Source: Ectopseudomonas composti (GTDB lineage: Bacteria > Pseudomonadota > Gammaproteobacteria > Pseudomonadales > Pseudomonadaceae). From it: a stretch of DNA of 64,000 nt. The notes below the pieces were generated by a model. The model worked only from the letters and a program-made list of their open reading frames with translations, did not search any database and was not told the DNA's origin. Both the position numbers and the translations under genes were made by a program. The stretch is taken from assembly GCF_001567565.1 (NCBI RefSeq), contig NZ_LSSW01000029.1:248001-312000 (forward strand), in the 5' to 3' direction. Below, piece after piece: positions 45,245 to 55,307 of this stretch. Position 1 is the first letter of the stretch. The number at the start of each line of letters is the position of its first letter.

Positions 45245-45901
45245 ATGAAGACCAGACGCAATCTGATCGCAGCAACTGCGCTCATGGCCATGCTGGCTGG
45301 CTGCACCACCAACCCCTACACCGGTGAAAGCCAGGCTGGTAAAGCCGGCATCTACGGTGGTGTCGGCGCCGTTACTGGTGCGGTGATCGGCGCCGCGACA
45401 TCGAGCAAGAAAGACCGCGCCAAGGGGGCGCTTATCGGTGCGGCCGTTGGTGGCGCTGCCGGTGGTGGTTATGGCTATTACGTCGACACTCAGGAAGCCA
45501 AGCTGCGCCAGACTCTGCAAGGCACAGGCGTACAGGTACAACGCCATGGCGATGATCTGAAGCTGATCATGCCGGGCAATATCACCTTCGCCAGCAACTC
45601 GGCGGACATCTCCAGCAGCTTCTACCCGACCCTCAACTCGCTGGTGCTGGTGTTCAAGGAGTTCGACAAGAACGGTGTGAACATCGTCGGTCATACCGAC
45701 AGCACCGGCTCGCAGGAGCTGAACCAGAGCCTGTCGCAGCGTCGCGCGCAGAGCGTGGCCAATTACCTGACCGCCAACGGCGTGCCGGGGCAGCGTATCT
45801 CCGCCTACGGCGCGGGCCCGAGCCAGCCGATTGCCAGCAACGCCACCGATGCTGGTCGCGCGCAGAACCGCCGCGTCGAGATCAACCTGCGCCCGCTATA
45901 A
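45245..45901 (+). CDS. OmpA family lipoprotein (YiaD-like), second tandem copy
   Basis: This 218-residue protein has the same layout as its upstream neighbour: lipobox MLAGC, glycine-zipper segments (YGGVGAVTGAVIGAATS; GAAVGGAAGGGYGYYVD) and an OmpA C-terminal domain (VGHTDSTGSQELNQSLSQRRAQSVANYL; AQNRRVEINLRPL). The two are recent-looking tandem duplicates. AAGGAAATG precedes the ATG, and a terminator follows. Confidence 0.93.
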   Translation: MKTRRNLIAATALMAMLAGCTTNPYTGESQAGKAGIYGGVGAVTGAVIGAATSSKKDRAKGALIGAAVGGAAGGGYGYYVDTQEAKLRQTLQGTGVQVQRHGDDLKLIMPGNITFASNSADISSSFYPTLNSLVLVFKEFDKNGVNIVGHTDSTGSQELNQSLSQRRAQSVANYLTANGVPGQRISAYGAGPSQPIASNATDAGRAQNRRVEINLRPL

Positions 45902-45918
45902 GGCTGGGTTGCGTTGCA

Positions 45919-45946
45919 CGAAGCCTCCCTCTGGGAGGCTTTTTTA
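45919..45946 (+). terminator. terminator after the OmpA-like pair
   Basis: A stem AAGCCTCCC/GGGAGGCTT with loop TCT is followed by a T-tract, about 20 bases past the second lipoprotein stop. Confidence 0.92.
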
Positions 45947-46148
45947 TGTCGCCGACAATTCACCGCTATGAATGTCTTTTCAGCGACGTTGCCAGAACAT
46001 CCTTGCGAGCCTGTTCGCGACCACTTGTCGTGTCCCTTCTGGCAAAAGGCCACTCATTCAAAACCTGACTAGACTGCTGTTGTGGTTCTGTGATGTCCGC
46101 GTGCGGGGTGTCCGCGCGCGTTGGTTCTGGATGACCGAAGGAGAGCGA

Positions 46149-49100
46149 ATGGAAGACAGAGCTGTCGAGCTGCCGCCAAGGCCCTGGACGCCGTTACTGG
46201 CTGCACTTGGCCTGTTGCTTGGGCTGGGCGGATTGATTTTCTGGCAGTGGGACACCCTGCAGGATCGTGAGCGGGAAGACAGTCAGAGGCAGTTCCAGCA
46301 GCAGTCACAGGAGATCGGCCAGCGTGTGCTGGCGCGTATGCGCGCATACGAGATGGTCTTGCGTGGCGTGTCCGGGCTCATGATCGGCAGTGACCATGTC
46401 TCGCTCGCCGAATGGGACCGGGCCATCGATCAGCTGCAACTGCAGGAGCGCTATCCCGGTATCCAGGCGGTGGCCTGGTCGCGTTATCTGTCACCCGAGC
46501 AGCTCGCTGACTTTGCCGATGAGTTGAGGGCCGATGGTCGCTCCGACTATCAGATATTTCCAACAGGTGAGCGCGAGCACTATCTGCCGATCGATTACGT
46601 CAGTCCGCTGGACTGGCGCAACCGCCGCGTACTCGGTTTCGACATGCTCAGTGAGGCCGTGCGGCGAGCCGCGATCGAGCGCAGTATCGATACCGGTGAT
46701 GCCAGCCTGAGTGGGCCTTTGATCCTGCGCCAGGAGGTGGATGTCAACGTCCAGTCCGGCGTGCTGCTCTACTTGCCGGTTTTCCGCCCAGGGTTGCCCG
46801 TCAATACGGTCGAGCAGCGCCGGGCGGCGTTGCTGGGGATGGTGCATGGCGGATTCCGCAGTCAGGACCTCATGGACGGGATACTCGGCTCCCAGACCCG
46901 CTTGTTCGACATCATCCTGAAAGATCCGCAGGCCACCGATCTGCAATTGCTCAGTGGCGAAACTCAGGCCAACGGCTGGCGCCCGCGTTTTCGCAGTCAG
47001 CAGCAATTGCCGCTCTACGGGCGCACCTGGGCGCTCGAGGTCATCGGTACGCCCGAGTACGAACGAAACCTGATCGATCGCACCGGCACGCTCGGACTTT
47101 GGGCCGGGTTGGCCGCGGCGCTGTTGCTGTCGACGCTGGTTGGCGGTTTTCTCTATCAGCGAGATCGCAAGCTGCAGATCAGTGAACGGGCTGCGGTGGC
47201 CTTGAGCGAGCGTGAAGAGCGCTTTCGCTTGTTGGTCGAGCGGTTGCCGGTCGCGACCCTGTTGTGCGACGACAAGGGCCGTATCGAGATGGCCAATCGC
47301 AGCGCCGCCGAGCTGCTCGACTGCCCGCTCAATGCTTTGCCGGGCGAATCTGTGCTGCGCGTGCTGCCCAATATCGAGTCACCGAAAGATCTGCAGGAGC
47401 AACTGGCCGAAAGCGACGAACGTATGGTGCGCACGTTGCGCGGCGAGTCGATTCCGGTCGGCATCAGCCTCAATCCACTGCATGAAGGCAGCAGCTATTT
47501 GATCAATCTGGTCGACCTGCGTGCGCGCAAGGTAGCCGAGGAGCGCTTCAGGCTGGTGGTCGAAGCCTCGCCCAATGCCATCGTGCTGGTCGATGGCCTG
47601 GGGCGCATTGCCATGGTCAATCGGCAGACCGAGCTGCTGTTCGGCTACGAGCGTCAGATGCTGCTCGACGAGCCCGTGGAAATGTTGCTGCCCGCAGCGC
47701 AGCGTGGCAGCCATGTGGCGATGCGCCGTGGCTATCAGGCGATGCCCGAGCAACGCCGCATGGGCGGTAATCGTGAACTGTTTGGCCAGCATCGCGAAGG
47801 GCGTCTGATTCCGTTGGAGGTAGGGCTGTCGCCGATTCGCAGTGGCGACGAGAACCTGGTGCAGGCGGTGATCATCGACATCAGCGAGCGCAAGGCGGCC
47901 GAGCAGAAATTGCGCGAGCAGGCCGAGCAGCTGTTGTTGGCCAACCGTTACAAGTCAGAGTTCCTGGCCAACATGTCCCACGAACTGCGTACACCGCTCA
48001 ACAGCATCCTGATTCTCAGCGATCAGTTACGGCAGAACCTGGCCGGTAATCTCACCGAGAAGCAGACCAAACACGCGGATATCGTGCATCGCGCCGGCTG
48101 CGACCTGCTGCAGTTGATCAACGACGTACTGGACCTGGCCAAGGTCGAGTCCGGGCGCATGCAGCTCAAGCTCGAGGCGATCAACATGCAGGACGTGCTG
48201 GTGGAGCTGGATGCCAGCCTGCGCCCGATGGCCGAACTCAAGGGCCTGCGCCTGCACACCCAGCTGGAAGCCGGCGTGCCGCGCGTGATTCACACCGACC
48301 GTGTGCGCCTGCATCAGATCCTGCGCAACCTGTTGTCGAACGCGTTGAAGTTCACCGATCAGGGCGAGGTCGCTCTGACCGTCAGCAGTGAGGGGCGACA
48401 GGAGGATGAGCGTGAGCTGCTGAGTTTCAGCGTGCGTGACACCGGTATCGGCATCGATCCCGCGCAACATGAACAGGTGTTCCAGGCCTTCCAGCAGATC
48501 GACGGCTCCACCAGTCGGCGCTTCGGCGGCACCGGGCTGGGGCTGGCCATCACCCGGCAGCTGGTGCTGGCGCTGGATGGCGATATCACCCTGCAAAGTG
48601 CGCCCGGACAGGGCTCCACCTTTACCGTCCGCCTGCCGGTTCAGGCCGCTTCGATCAGCGTCGAGGCGCCGGTCCAGGGGCCGCAGCGTGCCGGGGATGG
48701 ACCGCCGCTGCTGATCATCGAAGACGATGCCAATTTTGCCGCGGTGATCGCCGAAGAAGCCCACGCCCATGGTTTTTCCAGCGTGCACTGTCGTACCGGG
48801 TTGCAGGCGTTGGGGCTGCTGCAGCAGGAGTCGTTCAACGCGGTGATCCTCGACATCCTGCTCCCCGATCTCAGCGGCTGGCAGCTGTTTCGCCGTCTAC
48901 GGGCCCAGCCGACCCACCGGCACACACCGGTGCACATCATTTCCTGCGTGCCACAGCCGGCGGGCTGGAACGATGATGGCACGCGCTACCTGGTCAAACC
49001 CATCGGCCGCGACGAGTTGGAGCAGGTGTTCGTCGAGCTGCAGCATGGCGCGCAGCAGGATAGGGCTCTGCTGCTGGTAGAGGATGTCGAGGCCGAGCGT

Positions 49101-49865
49101 GAGCACTATCGCCAGCAACTGACGGAGCTGGGCTTTCAGGTCACTGCCTGCGCCGATGGCGAGCAGGCTCGCGCGGCTTATGCGCAGGGACAGTTCTGCG
49201 CACTGGTGATCGATCTGGACCTGCCCGATCAGGACGGTTTCGCGCTGCTCGACAGCCTCAATCAGCTACGCCAGTTGCAGGGCACGCGTGTGGTGATCAA
49301 CACCGGCGTCGATGTCACTCAGCAGACCTTGCAGCGTTTGCGCCGCTACAGCGCCGTGGTGGTGCGCAAGCATGGCGACGACACCGACGCACTGTGCAAG
49401 GCGGTGCAGGGCTTTCTCGGTGACGTGCGTGCGCCGCAGGCGGCGCACTTGCGGCTCAATCCGCTGGAGGGCAAGCGCATCCTGCTGGTGGATGACGACG
49501 TACGTAACGTCTACGCGCTGACGGCACTGCTGGATGAAGTGGGGCTGCACGTCAGCTCCGCCACGGACGGCATCGAGGCCATCGCCGCCTATCAGAGTGA
49601 TCCATTTGATCTGATCCTGATGGACATGGCCATGCCCAACATGGACGGCTATACCGCCACGCGCCTGCTCAAGCAGGAGCATGCGTGCATGATCCCCATC
49701 ATCGCGCTCACCGCCCATGCCATGAAGGGCGATCGCGAGAAATGCATCACGGCAGGCGCGGACGACTACATGGCCAAGCCGATCCAGCGCGATGAGCTGC
49801 TGGCACTGCTGGAGCGCTGGCTGAGCATGCCGGTCATGTCTTCTTCCGGTGATGGACTAACCTGA
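46149..49865 (+). CDS. CHASE-PAS-PAS hybrid sensor histidine kinase with three receiver domains
   Basis: This 1238-residue inner-membrane kinase has TM1 (about 12-36), a periplasmic CHASE domain (about 70-290), TM2 (about 315-338), PAS1 (about 352-465) and PAS2 (about 468-590). HisKA follows with the phospho-His in MSHELRTPLNS (about 610), then HATPase (about 720-840; DTGIGID, GGTGLGLAI). Three receivers end it: IIEDD...LDILLPD (about 852-960), LVEDV...IDLDLPD (about 972-1085) and LVDDD...MDMAMPN (about 1115-1225). The ATG at 46149 follows AAGGAG. The ligand is unknown. A REC-GGDEF-EAL gene follows 45 bases downstream and is the likely output partner. Confidence 0.92.
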   Translation: MEDRAVELPPRPWTPLLAALGLLLGLGGLIFWQWDTLQDREREDSQRQFQQQSQEIGQRVLARMRAYEMVLRGVSGLMIGSDHVSLAEWDRAIDQLQLQERYPGIQAVAWSRYLSPEQLADFADELRADGRSDYQIFPTGEREHYLPIDYVSPLDWRNRRVLGFDMLSEAVRRAAIERSIDTGDASLSGPLILRQEVDVNVQSGVLLYLPVFRPGLPVNTVEQRRAALLGMVHGGFRSQDLMDGILGSQTRLFDIILKDPQATDLQLLSGETQANGWRPRFRSQQQLPLYGRTWALEVIGTPEYERNLIDRTGTLGLWAGLAAALLLSTLVGGFLYQRDRKLQISERAAVALSEREERFRLLVERLPVATLLCDDKGRIEMANRSAAELLDCPLNALPGESVLRVLPNIESPKDLQEQLAESDERMVRTLRGESIPVGISLNPLHEGSSYLINLVDLRARKVAEERFRLVVEASPNAIVLVDGLGRIAMVNRQTELLFGYERQMLLDEPVEMLLPAAQRGSHVAMRRGYQAMPEQRRMGGNRELFGQHREGRLIPLEVGLSPIRSGDENLVQAVIIDISERKAAEQKLREQAEQLLLANRYKSEFLANMSHELRTPLNSILILSDQLRQNLAGNLTEKQTKHADIVHRAGCDLLQLINDVLDLAKVESGRMQLKLEAINMQDVLVELDASLRPMAELKGLRLHTQLEAGVPRVIHTDRVRLHQILRNLLSNALKFTDQGEVALTVSSEGRQEDERELLSFSVRDTGIGIDPAQHEQVFQAFQQIDGSTSRRFGGTGLGLAITRQLVLALDGDITLQSAPGQGSTFTVRLPVQAASISVEAPVQGPQRAGDGPPLLIIEDDANFAAVIAEEAHAHGFSSVHCRTGLQALGLLQQESFNAVILDILLPDLSGWQLFRRLRAQPTHRHTPVHIISCVPQPAGWNDDGTRYLVKPIGRDELEQVFVELQHGAQQDRALLLVEDVEAEREHYRQQLTELGFQVTACADGEQARAAYAQGQFCALVIDLDLPDQDGFALLDSLNQLRQLQGTRVVINTGVDVTQQTLQRLRRYSAVVVRKHGDDTDALCKAVQGFLGDVRAPQAAHLRLNPLEGKRILLVDDDVRNVYALTALLDEVGLHVSSATDGIEAIAAYQSDPFDLILMDMAMPNMDGYTATRLLKQEHACMIPIIALTAHAMKGDREKCITAGADDYMAKPIQRDELLALLERWLSMPVMSSSGDGLT

Positions 49866-49910
49866 TGGCAGGAGTGAGTAGGACAAGGGCATATGGATAG
49901 AGGAGTGATG

Positions 49911-52058
49911 ATGGCCCAGGCGCAGAACAAGAATGCCATCGTGCCCGCCAGGCAGGTTCTGCTGGTGGTGGATGATCGAATGGAGAACCTCGAGGCCATG
50001 CAGGCGCTGCTCGAGGATGGTGAATGGCAGTTGCGCTGTGCCAGTTCCGGTGAAGAGGCCCTGCGTTGTCTGCTCGAAGAGGACGTCGGGCTGGTGCTGC
50101 TCGACGTGCAGATGCCCGGCATGGATGGTTTCGAGGTCGCCCGCCTGATGCGCGGCAATCCGCGCACGCGGCTGACGCCGATCATCTTCGTTTCTGCCAT
50201 CGCACAGACCCACGACGCCGTGCTGCGCGGCTACAGCACGGGCGCGGTGGACTTCGTGCTCAAGCCGTTCGATCCCAGTGTGCTGCGGCACAAGATCCAG
50301 AGCCTGTTGGAGCATGAGCACAATCGCTGTGAGCTGCAGGTGCTGTCGCAGCAGCTCGAGCGCGCCAGGGCGTTCAATGCATCGGTGCTGGACAACGCCG
50401 CCGAGGGCATCCTGGTGGTCGGCGAGGACGGCCGTATCCAGTTCGCCAACCCCGCCATGGCGCACATGCTCGATGGCGAGGTCGCGGATCTGGAGGGCTC
50501 CGACCTGTTGTCCTTCCTCAAGAATCCGGCTAGCGAGGGTGGCTGGCAGCAGTCCGAGTTCTACCTGCACTTCAGGCGTGAGGCGACCTACCGCGTACAC
50601 GAGGCGATGATGCGCACGCTCAAGGGTGGTTGCCTGCCAGTGGCGCTGTCCTGTTCGCCGCTGCCCCGGCAACAGCACGCCATGGTGGTGATCGCCCTGG
50701 ACATGTCGGTGGTGCGCAACCTGCACGCGCAGCTGGAGTCGCAGGCGGTGACCGACTCGCTGACGGGGCTGCTCAATCGGCGCGGCTTTCACCAGGCGCT
50801 GGCGTCGGCGCTGGCGCGTATCGAGCGCAGCGGCCAGCGGGTGGCTGTGCTGTATCTGGACCTGGACGGGTTCAAGCGCATCAACGACTCGCTTGGCCAC
50901 GATGTCGGCGACCAATTGCTGCGTCGTGTGGGCGAGCAGCTCAAGGCCTGCTTGCGTCCCTATGACAGCCTGGCCCGTATTGGCGGTGACGAGTTTACCG
51001 CGTTGCTGGACAACCTCGGTCATCCCGAGGATGCCGCCAAGGTTGCGGAGAAACTGATCGAGCTGGTCTCGGTGCGCCATACCCTCGATGGCGTGGATTT
51101 CACCTTGGGCGCCAGTGTCGGCATCGCCTGCTTCCCCGAGTGCGGGCAGAGCGTCGAGGGTCTGCTGCGCTCCGCCGACATGGCGATGTACGAGGCCAAG
51201 CGTGCCGGTCGCCAGCAGTACCGCTTCTTCTCGCCAGAAATGAACGGTCGTGCGCGTTCACGGCTGATGCTCGAGGAGAGCCTGCGTCACGCCATCGAGA
51301 ACGACGACTTCGTGCTGGTCTATCAGCCACAGTTCCAGCTGGAGACCGGGCGCCTGCGTGGTTTCGAGGCCTTGCTGCGCTGGCAGCATCGGGTCGCCGG
51401 TATCGTGGCGCCGAACGTGTTCATTCCGCTGCTCGAAGAAACCCGCCTGATCAACCGCCTCGGTGAGTGGATCTTTCGCGAGGGCGCCAGGCAACTGGCC
51501 GTTTTCAAGCAGCAGTTCGGCGAGGACATGGTGCTCAGCCTCAACGTCAGCCCGGTGCAGTTCGGCATGCCGCAACTGGTGACCGACCTGCAGCGCGTAC
51601 TGGCCATGCACGGCCTCAAACCCAGCCAGCTGGAAGTGGAGGTCACCGAGAGCGCCCTGATGCAGGACCTGGAACTGACTCAGGCTCAGCTGCGTCAGCT
51701 GCGTGAGTTAGGGGTGAAGATCGCCATCGACGACTTCGGCACCGGCTATTCGTCACTGGCGTATCTGCGTCATTTCGAGCTGGATACGTTGAAGATCGAC
51801 CGCCTGTTCATCGCCAATATGCTCGACTCGCCGCGCGATGCGGCGGTGGTCAGCACCATCATCGATCTGGGGCGCCACCTCGGCCTGGAGGTCATCGCCG
51901 AAGGCGTCGAGACTCAGGAGCAGCGCGAGTGGTTGACGCAGCACCACTGCAACATCATGCAGGGCTTTCTGGTGGCGCCGGGTGTGCCGGCCAGCAGCGC
52001 CATGCAGGTGCCGGCGCTGCTGGACTGGAGCAAGGTGCCCCTGCCGCGTGGTGAGTGA
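49911..52058 (+). CDS. REC-PAS-GGDEF-EAL bifunctional c-di-GMP regulator
   Basis: This is a response regulator of about 715 residues. REC lies at about 12-130 (VVDDR; LLDVQMPGMDG; phospho-Asp near 70), followed by PAS (about 150-265). GGDEF lies at about 280-440 with an intact IGGDEF active site, and EAL at about 455-700 with EALLRW, VTESAL and DDFGTGYSS. The residues needed for both synthesis and breakdown of c-di-GMP look intact. Starts at 49908, 49911 or 49893 are possible; GAGGAG fits 49911 best. It shares a transcript with the hybrid kinase, which probably phosphorylates it. Confidence 0.93.
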   Translation: MAQAQNKNAIVPARQVLLVVDDRMENLEAMQALLEDGEWQLRCASSGEEALRCLLEEDVGLVLLDVQMPGMDGFEVARLMRGNPRTRLTPIIFVSAIAQTHDAVLRGYSTGAVDFVLKPFDPSVLRHKIQSLLEHEHNRCELQVLSQQLERARAFNASVLDNAAEGILVVGEDGRIQFANPAMAHMLDGEVADLEGSDLLSFLKNPASEGGWQQSEFYLHFRREATYRVHEAMMRTLKGGCLPVALSCSPLPRQQHAMVVIALDMSVVRNLHAQLESQAVTDSLTGLLNRRGFHQALASALARIERSGQRVAVLYLDLDGFKRINDSLGHDVGDQLLRRVGEQLKACLRPYDSLARIGGDEFTALLDNLGHPEDAAKVAEKLIELVSVRHTLDGVDFTLGASVGIACFPECGQSVEGLLRSADMAMYEAKRAGRQQYRFFSPEMNGRARSRLMLEESLRHAIENDDFVLVYQPQFQLETGRLRGFEALLRWQHRVAGIVAPNVFIPLLEETRLINRLGEWIFREGARQLAVFKQQFGEDMVLSLNVSPVQFGMPQLVTDLQRVLAMHGLKPSQLEVEVTESALMQDLELTQAQLRQLRELGVKIAIDDFGTGYSSLAYLRHFELDTLKIDRLFIANMLDSPRDAAVVSTIIDLGRHLGLEVIAEGVETQEQREWLTQHHCNIMQGFLVAPGVPASSAMQVPALLDWSKVPLPRGE

Positions 52059-52073
52059 TGCGCCAGTTACGCT

Positions 52074-52970
52074 TCAGGCTTGCTGGTGCAGGCTGGCCAG
52101 CTCGGCGTCCTTCTCTTCCCACAAACGGTTGACCCACTGCTGGAAGGCCAGGCGATAGTCCTCGTCCTGGTCGTAGTTGCGGCCGATGAATTCGCGCGGA
52201 ATGTCGACCTGTCTGAAGCGCACCTGCACGGCATCCAGACGACCGCTGAGCAGGTCCCAGAACCCCGGCACGCCATGCGGGTAGTGAATGGTGACGTTGA
52301 CGATGGCGTGCAACTGCTCACCCATGGCATCGAGCACGAAGGCGATGCCGCCAGCCTTGGGCTTGAGCAGGTACTTGAACGGCGATTTCTGTTGCGCATG
52401 TTTGGCCGGCGTCAGGCGGGTGCCTTCGAGAAAGTTGAATACCGCCACCGGGTTGGTCTTGTAGCGTGCGCAGGCCTTGCGCGTAGTGGCCAGGTCCTGG
52501 CCGCGCTTTTCCGGGTACTTGGCCAGGTACTCCTTGCTGAAGCGCTTCATGAAGGGAAACTCCAGCGCCCACCAGCACAGGCCGATCACCGGCACCCAGA
52601 TCAGCTCCTGCTTGAGGAAGAACTTCAGCAACGGCATGCGGCGGTTGAGCAGGTGCTGCAGCACCAGAATGTCCACCCAGCTCTGGTGGTTGCTGGTCAC
52701 CAGATAGGAGTGCTGCGTGTCGAAAGGCTCCAGGCCCTCGACCTTCCATTCGATGGTGCCGACCAGGCCCATCCAGAATTTGTTGACGCCTATCCAGCTT
52801 TCGGCAATGCCGTGCATGACGAAACGCAGCGCGCGCTGGATAGGGGCGAACGGCAGCAGCAGTTTGAGCAGGGCGACGAAGAACAGCGGCCAGCACCAGA
52901 ACAGGGTATTGAGCGCCAGCAACAGGCTCGCGATCAGGCCGCGCAGCGGCGCGGGAAGAAAGTGCAACAT
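52074..52970 (-). CDS. acyltransferase, YihG-like (LPLAT superfamily)
   Basis: This 298-residue membrane acyltransferase has an N-terminal hydrophobic stretch (RGLIASLLLALNTLFWCWPLFFVALLKLLL), the catalytic NHQSWVD motif (about residue 88), and EGTRLT (about 183), the second conserved block. It belongs to the YihG-like group of lysophosphatidic acid acyltransferases. The ATG at 52970 follows GGAGGCG. It converges on the GGDEF-EAL gene with only 15 bases between stops and no terminator. Confidence 0.88.
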   Translation of the reverse strand: MLHFLPAPLRGLIASLLLALNTLFWCWPLFFVALLKLLLPFAPIQRALRFVMHGIAESWIGVNKFWMGLVGTIEWKVEGLEPFDTQHSYLVTSNHQSWVDILVLQHLLNRRMPLLKFFLKQELIWVPVIGLCWWALEFPFMKRFSKEYLAKYPEKRGQDLATTRKACARYKTNPVAVFNFLEGTRLTPAKHAQQKSPFKYLLKPKAGGIAFVLDAMGEQLHAIVNVTIHYPHGVPGFWDLLSGRLDAVQVRFRQVDIPREFIGRNYDQDEDYRLAFQQWVNRLWEEKDAELASLHQQA

Positions 52971-53207
52971 CGGGCGAACGCCTCCGTAGGCAGGCTGCAC
53001 GCGCGGCGGGCAGCCTGAGAAAGGGGCTTTCTCTGCGCCCCGTATCAGTCGAAAGAGCTGCGGCGTTCCATGCAGCGAGCTGGTTCGGCGCCAAGGTTAA
53101 CGGTTGTGCACTGACCTGCAAGTGCCAGCTGTGACCCTTAGGTTCTCCCCGGGCGGTAAACCAGGCCGGGCGCGCCCTAGTCAGGTGCGCGCGGCTGCCT
53201 TGGCTGT

Positions 53208-55298
53208 TCAGTCGTGATCGGCTGCCTGGATCGCCGTCAGCGCGATGGTGAAGACGATGTCGTCGACCAGCGCGCCGCGCGACAGATCGTTCACCGGCTT
53301 GCGCAGACCTTGCAGCATCGGTCCGACGCTGATGCAGTCGGCGCTGCGCTGTACGGCTTTGTAGGTGGTGTTGCCGGTGTTCAGGTCGGGGAATACGAAC
53401 ACCGTGGCCCGGCCTGCCACCGGGCTGTTCGGTGCCTTCTGCCGGCCCACGCTCTCGATGGCGGCGGCGTCGTACTGCAACGGGCCGTCGAGCAGCAGGT
53501 CGGGGCGTTTGTCACGGGCCAGGCGGGTCGCGGTGCGAACTTTCTCCACCTCCTCGCCACTGCCGGAGTCACCGGTGGAGTAGCTGATCATCGCCACGCG
53601 CGGCGGGATGCCGAAGGCCTGCGCCGACTTGGCGCTTTGCAGGGCGATTTCCGCCAGTTGTTCGGCGTTCGGGTCCGGGTTCACCGCGCAGTCGCCGTAG
53701 ACCAGCACCTGATCCGGCAGCAGCATGAAGAACACCGAGGACACCAGGTTGTAGCCAGGCGCGGTCTTGATCAACTGCAGGGCCGGGCGAATGGTGTTGG
53801 CGGTGGTGTGGATGGCGCCGGAGACCAGGCCGTCCACCTCGTCCAGAGCGAGCATCATGGTGCCGAGCACCACGGTGTCTTCCAGTTGTGCCTCTGCCAT
53901 CGGCGCATTGAGGCCCTTGCCCTTGCGCAGTTCGACCATCGGCTCGATGTAGCGTCCGCGAATCAGGTCCGGGTCGAGGATCTCCAGGCCATCCGGTAAT
54001 TCGATGCCTTGCGCGCGCGCCACGGCCTGCACTTCGTCCGGCTTGGCCAGCAGCACGCAGCGAGCGATGCCGCGCGCCTGGCAGATAGCGGCGGCCTGCA
54101 CGGTGCGCGGCTCGGCCCCTTCGGGCAGGACGATGCGCTTGCCGGCGGCCTTGGCGCGCTGCACCAGTTGGTAGCGGAAGGCTGGCGGCGACAGGCGCAG
54201 TTCGCGCGGTGTGCCGCAGCGTGCGCTCAGCCAGTCGTGGTCGATATGCCCAGCCACGAAGTCGGAGACCTTCTCCGCGCGTTCGCGGTCATCCAGCGGG
54301 ATTTCCTTGTTCAGGCGGTTGAGGTGCGTGGCGGTGTCGTAGGAGCCGGTGGCTACCGTCATCACCGGCAGGCCGCTGGCCAGGGCGCCCTGGCACAGCT
54401 CCATGATGCGTGGGTCGGGAGCGAAGTCGCTGCACAGCAGCAGGCCCGCCAGCGGCACGCCATTCATCGCTGCCAGGCAGGCGGAGAGGATGATGTCGTC
54501 GCGATCACCCGGTGTCACCACCAGGGTGCCAGGCTTGAGCAGCTGCACGCTGTTGGCCACGGCGCGGGCACACAGCACGATCTTCATCATGCGCCGCTGC
54601 TCGTAGTCGCCAGCGTTGAGGATGCGTGCCCCGAGCAGTTCGGCGACGTCCTTGGTGCGCGGGGCGTTCAGCTCATCGAGCCAGGGGATGCAACCGAGCA
54701 GGCGGAAATCATCGCTCTTGAGCAGCGGCGAGATCTCACCCAGGCGCGTGGTGAAGGCTTCGATGCCATCCTCGCTGCGCACCTTGTTGAGGATCACGCC
54801 GAGCACCTTGGTATCTTTTGGCCCACCGAACTGCTGGGCCTGGATCTCGATACGGTCGCACAGCTCGGTGAGGTTCTCGTCTTCCGGTGCGCTGACCAGA
54901 ATCACGTCGGCATCCAGGCTCTTGGCCAGATGCAGGTTGACCCGTGCGGCGTAGCTGGCATGGCGTGTCGGCACCATGCCTTCGACGATGACCACGTCCT
55001 TGCCGACTGCGGCTTGCTGATAAAGGCTGATGATCTCTTCCAGCAGCTCATCCAGCTGGCCGTCACCGAGCATGCGCTCGACATGGCTGAGCGGTAGCGG
55101 CTTGGGCGAGTTCAGGCCGTGGGTACGGGCGACCAGTTCACTGGAGCGCTCCGGGCCGAGGTCGCCGGCATGTGGTTGGGCGATGGGCTTGAAGAAACCG
55201 ACCTTGAGGCCGCTGCGCTCAAGCGCACCGACCAGGCCGAGGCTGATGGAGGTAAGGCCGACACCGAAACCGGTGGGGGCGATGAAGAAGGTATGCAT
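53208..55298 (-). CDS. pta: phosphate acetyltransferase
   Basis: This 696-residue long-form Pta converts acetyl-CoA to acetyl phosphate. The three expected parts are visible: an N-terminal P-loop-like domain (APTGFGVGLTSISLGL, 1-215), a middle DRTGG domain (about 220-330), and a C-terminal catalytic PTA_PTB domain (about 375-690, with RTATRLARDKRPDLLLDGPLQYDAA and GNTTYKAVQRSA). Nine bases separate it from ackA, which is transcribed first. Confidence 0.97.
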   Translation of the reverse strand: MHTFFIAPTGFGVGLTSISLGLVGALERSGLKVGFFKPIAQPHAGDLGPERSSELVARTHGLNSPKPLPLSHVERMLGDGQLDELLEEIISLYQQAAVGKDVVIVEGMVPTRHASYAARVNLHLAKSLDADVILVSAPEDENLTELCDRIEIQAQQFGGPKDTKVLGVILNKVRSEDGIEAFTTRLGEISPLLKSDDFRLLGCIPWLDELNAPRTKDVAELLGARILNAGDYEQRRMMKIVLCARAVANSVQLLKPGTLVVTPGDRDDIILSACLAAMNGVPLAGLLLCSDFAPDPRIMELCQGALASGLPVMTVATGSYDTATHLNRLNKEIPLDDRERAEKVSDFVAGHIDHDWLSARCGTPRELRLSPPAFRYQLVQRAKAAGKRIVLPEGAEPRTVQAAAICQARGIARCVLLAKPDEVQAVARAQGIELPDGLEILDPDLIRGRYIEPMVELRKGKGLNAPMAEAQLEDTVVLGTMMLALDEVDGLVSGAIHTTANTIRPALQLIKTAPGYNLVSSVFFMLLPDQVLVYGDCAVNPDPNAEQLAEIALQSAKSAQAFGIPPRVAMISYSTGDSGSGEEVEKVRTATRLARDKRPDLLLDGPLQYDAAAIESVGRQKAPNSPVAGRATVFVFPDLNTGNTTYKAVQRSADCISVGPMLQGLRKPVNDLSRGALVDDIVFTIALTAIQAADHD

Positions 55299-55307
55299 GA
55301 AAAAGCC

